Source: Mesorhabditis belari
Lineage: Eukaryota; Nematoda; Chromadorea; Rhabditida; Rhabditidae
Direction of reading: 5' to 3'
NCBI GenBank assembly: GCA_958450365.1
Contig: CAUEEP010000925.1
Location: 310,001-374,000, forward strand
DNA: 64,000 bases
Shown: positions 63,588 to 64,000 of the stretch, piece by piece
Layout of the letters: the number at the start of each line of letters is the position of its first letter
Numbering within the stretch: the stretch's first letter is position 1
Notes under the pieces: model-generated
Told to the model about the DNA's origin: nothing
What the model saw: only the letters and a program-made list of their open reading frames with translations
Databases searched by the model: none
Made by a program: the position numbers and the translations under genes

Positions 63588-64000
63588 AGTTGTGAGTTGT
63601 GCAATGTGTTATGCAAGGAAAAAACTCGTTACCAAGCGGGAATTGATCATTTTATTAACTTAATATCAGTGCTATGTTACAGTAGAACTAAGCCCAGACT
63701 TACAAAAACATATATTAGTTAATTTACTTTAGATAATTAACTTTTAAGATATTCAAAGAGTTCGAAAGGTTTCATGAAAGAGAAAAGTTCAAAAATTATG
63801 AAGGAAATTTAATACAAAATTGAACGAAAAGTCAAAGTATCAAAGAAAAACTTGGCTGAAGATCTGTAAATTTGAAAAAGCTTAAATTTTTGTCGGATTT
63901 AAAGAATTTAGATCAATAAGCCTAGCTATAAAAAGCGAAAAGCGATTAAAAACCCTAGAGCTTAGCTAGTAGTTCGGTATTTGTCTGTTATACTCAGACA
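63588..64000. other. Gene-free AT-rich end of window
   Basis: No ORF, repeat or splice pattern recognised. Confidence 0.3.

Noticed and set aside
1..64000. Bacterial-type features (operons, Shine-Dalgarno sites, CRISPR arrays, rho-independent terminators)
   Set aside because: Intron-split genes, polyadenylation signals and nematode-type transposons show a eukaryotic genome; no regularly spaced direct repeats were seen.

Overview
The window is eukaryotic, AT-rich and very probably from a nematode. Coding blocks are split by short introns (several of only 39-50 bases) that end in TTTCAG or TTTTAG. A two-domain C-type lectin gene of the kind expanded in worms is present. The intergenic DNA is full of Tc1/mariner relics, foldback elements and small interspersed repeats. 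I cannot name the species. I see no rRNA genes, no functional tRNA, no CRISPR and no operon of bacterial type.

The dominant content is a lineage-specific multicopy module. Each module has a Ser/Thr-type protein kinase in about six small exons, then an intron filled by a large inverted-repeat sequence, then one very long exon of about 1.5 kb. That exon encodes a domain I do not recognise (here the NPPRPIC domain, after its most constant motif, which includes a C-x3-H-x3-C cluster). Five modules are nearly complete: A (11.7-8.4 kb, minus), B (18.9-22.9 kb, plus), C (31.3-27.5 kb, minus), D (40.0-43.5 kb, plus) and E (54.5-58.2 kb, plus). In all five the last kinase exon ends in frame at a GTAAGC donor. 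The long exon opens just after a CCTAG acceptor, with ten in-frame codons before the first possible ATG, and that ATG is lost in C and D. The simplest reading is one kinase-NPPRPIC fusion protein per module. Module E keeps every kinase catalytic motif. A, B, C and D show substitutions or stops. Module A seems to splice on through a 40-base intron into a second, divergent NPPRPIC domain (5.1-6.8 kb), via an acidic linker and two tandem 46-residue repeats.

Partial copies lie at 12.9-13.9, 24.6, 25.8, 33.8 and 34.4-34.9 kb. Relatives of the divergent type lie at 2.3-4.2 kb (kinase N-lobe), 35.0-35.9 kb (kinase with HRE, DFD and APY), 36.1 kb and 60.1-60.6 kb (two ends of a broken domain, both next to the same repeat family).

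Other content: a partial tyrosine recombinase (1-646); a KRBA2/Ginger-like integrase relic between 105-base terminal inverted repeats (0.94-2.14 kb); mariner and maT elements (13.07-13.61, 14.06-14.88, 43.68-44.93, 45.05-46.04 kb); a secreted two-CTLD lectin gene (15.1-17.1 kb, minus); a probable LTR with primer-binding site (33.18-33.5 kb); a perfect 114-base palindrome (51.5 kb); several other foldback elements; and an unrecognised multi-exon gene (61.55-62.67 kb, minus). Stretches of 12, 37-38, 50-53 and 60-61 kb hold little I can interpret.
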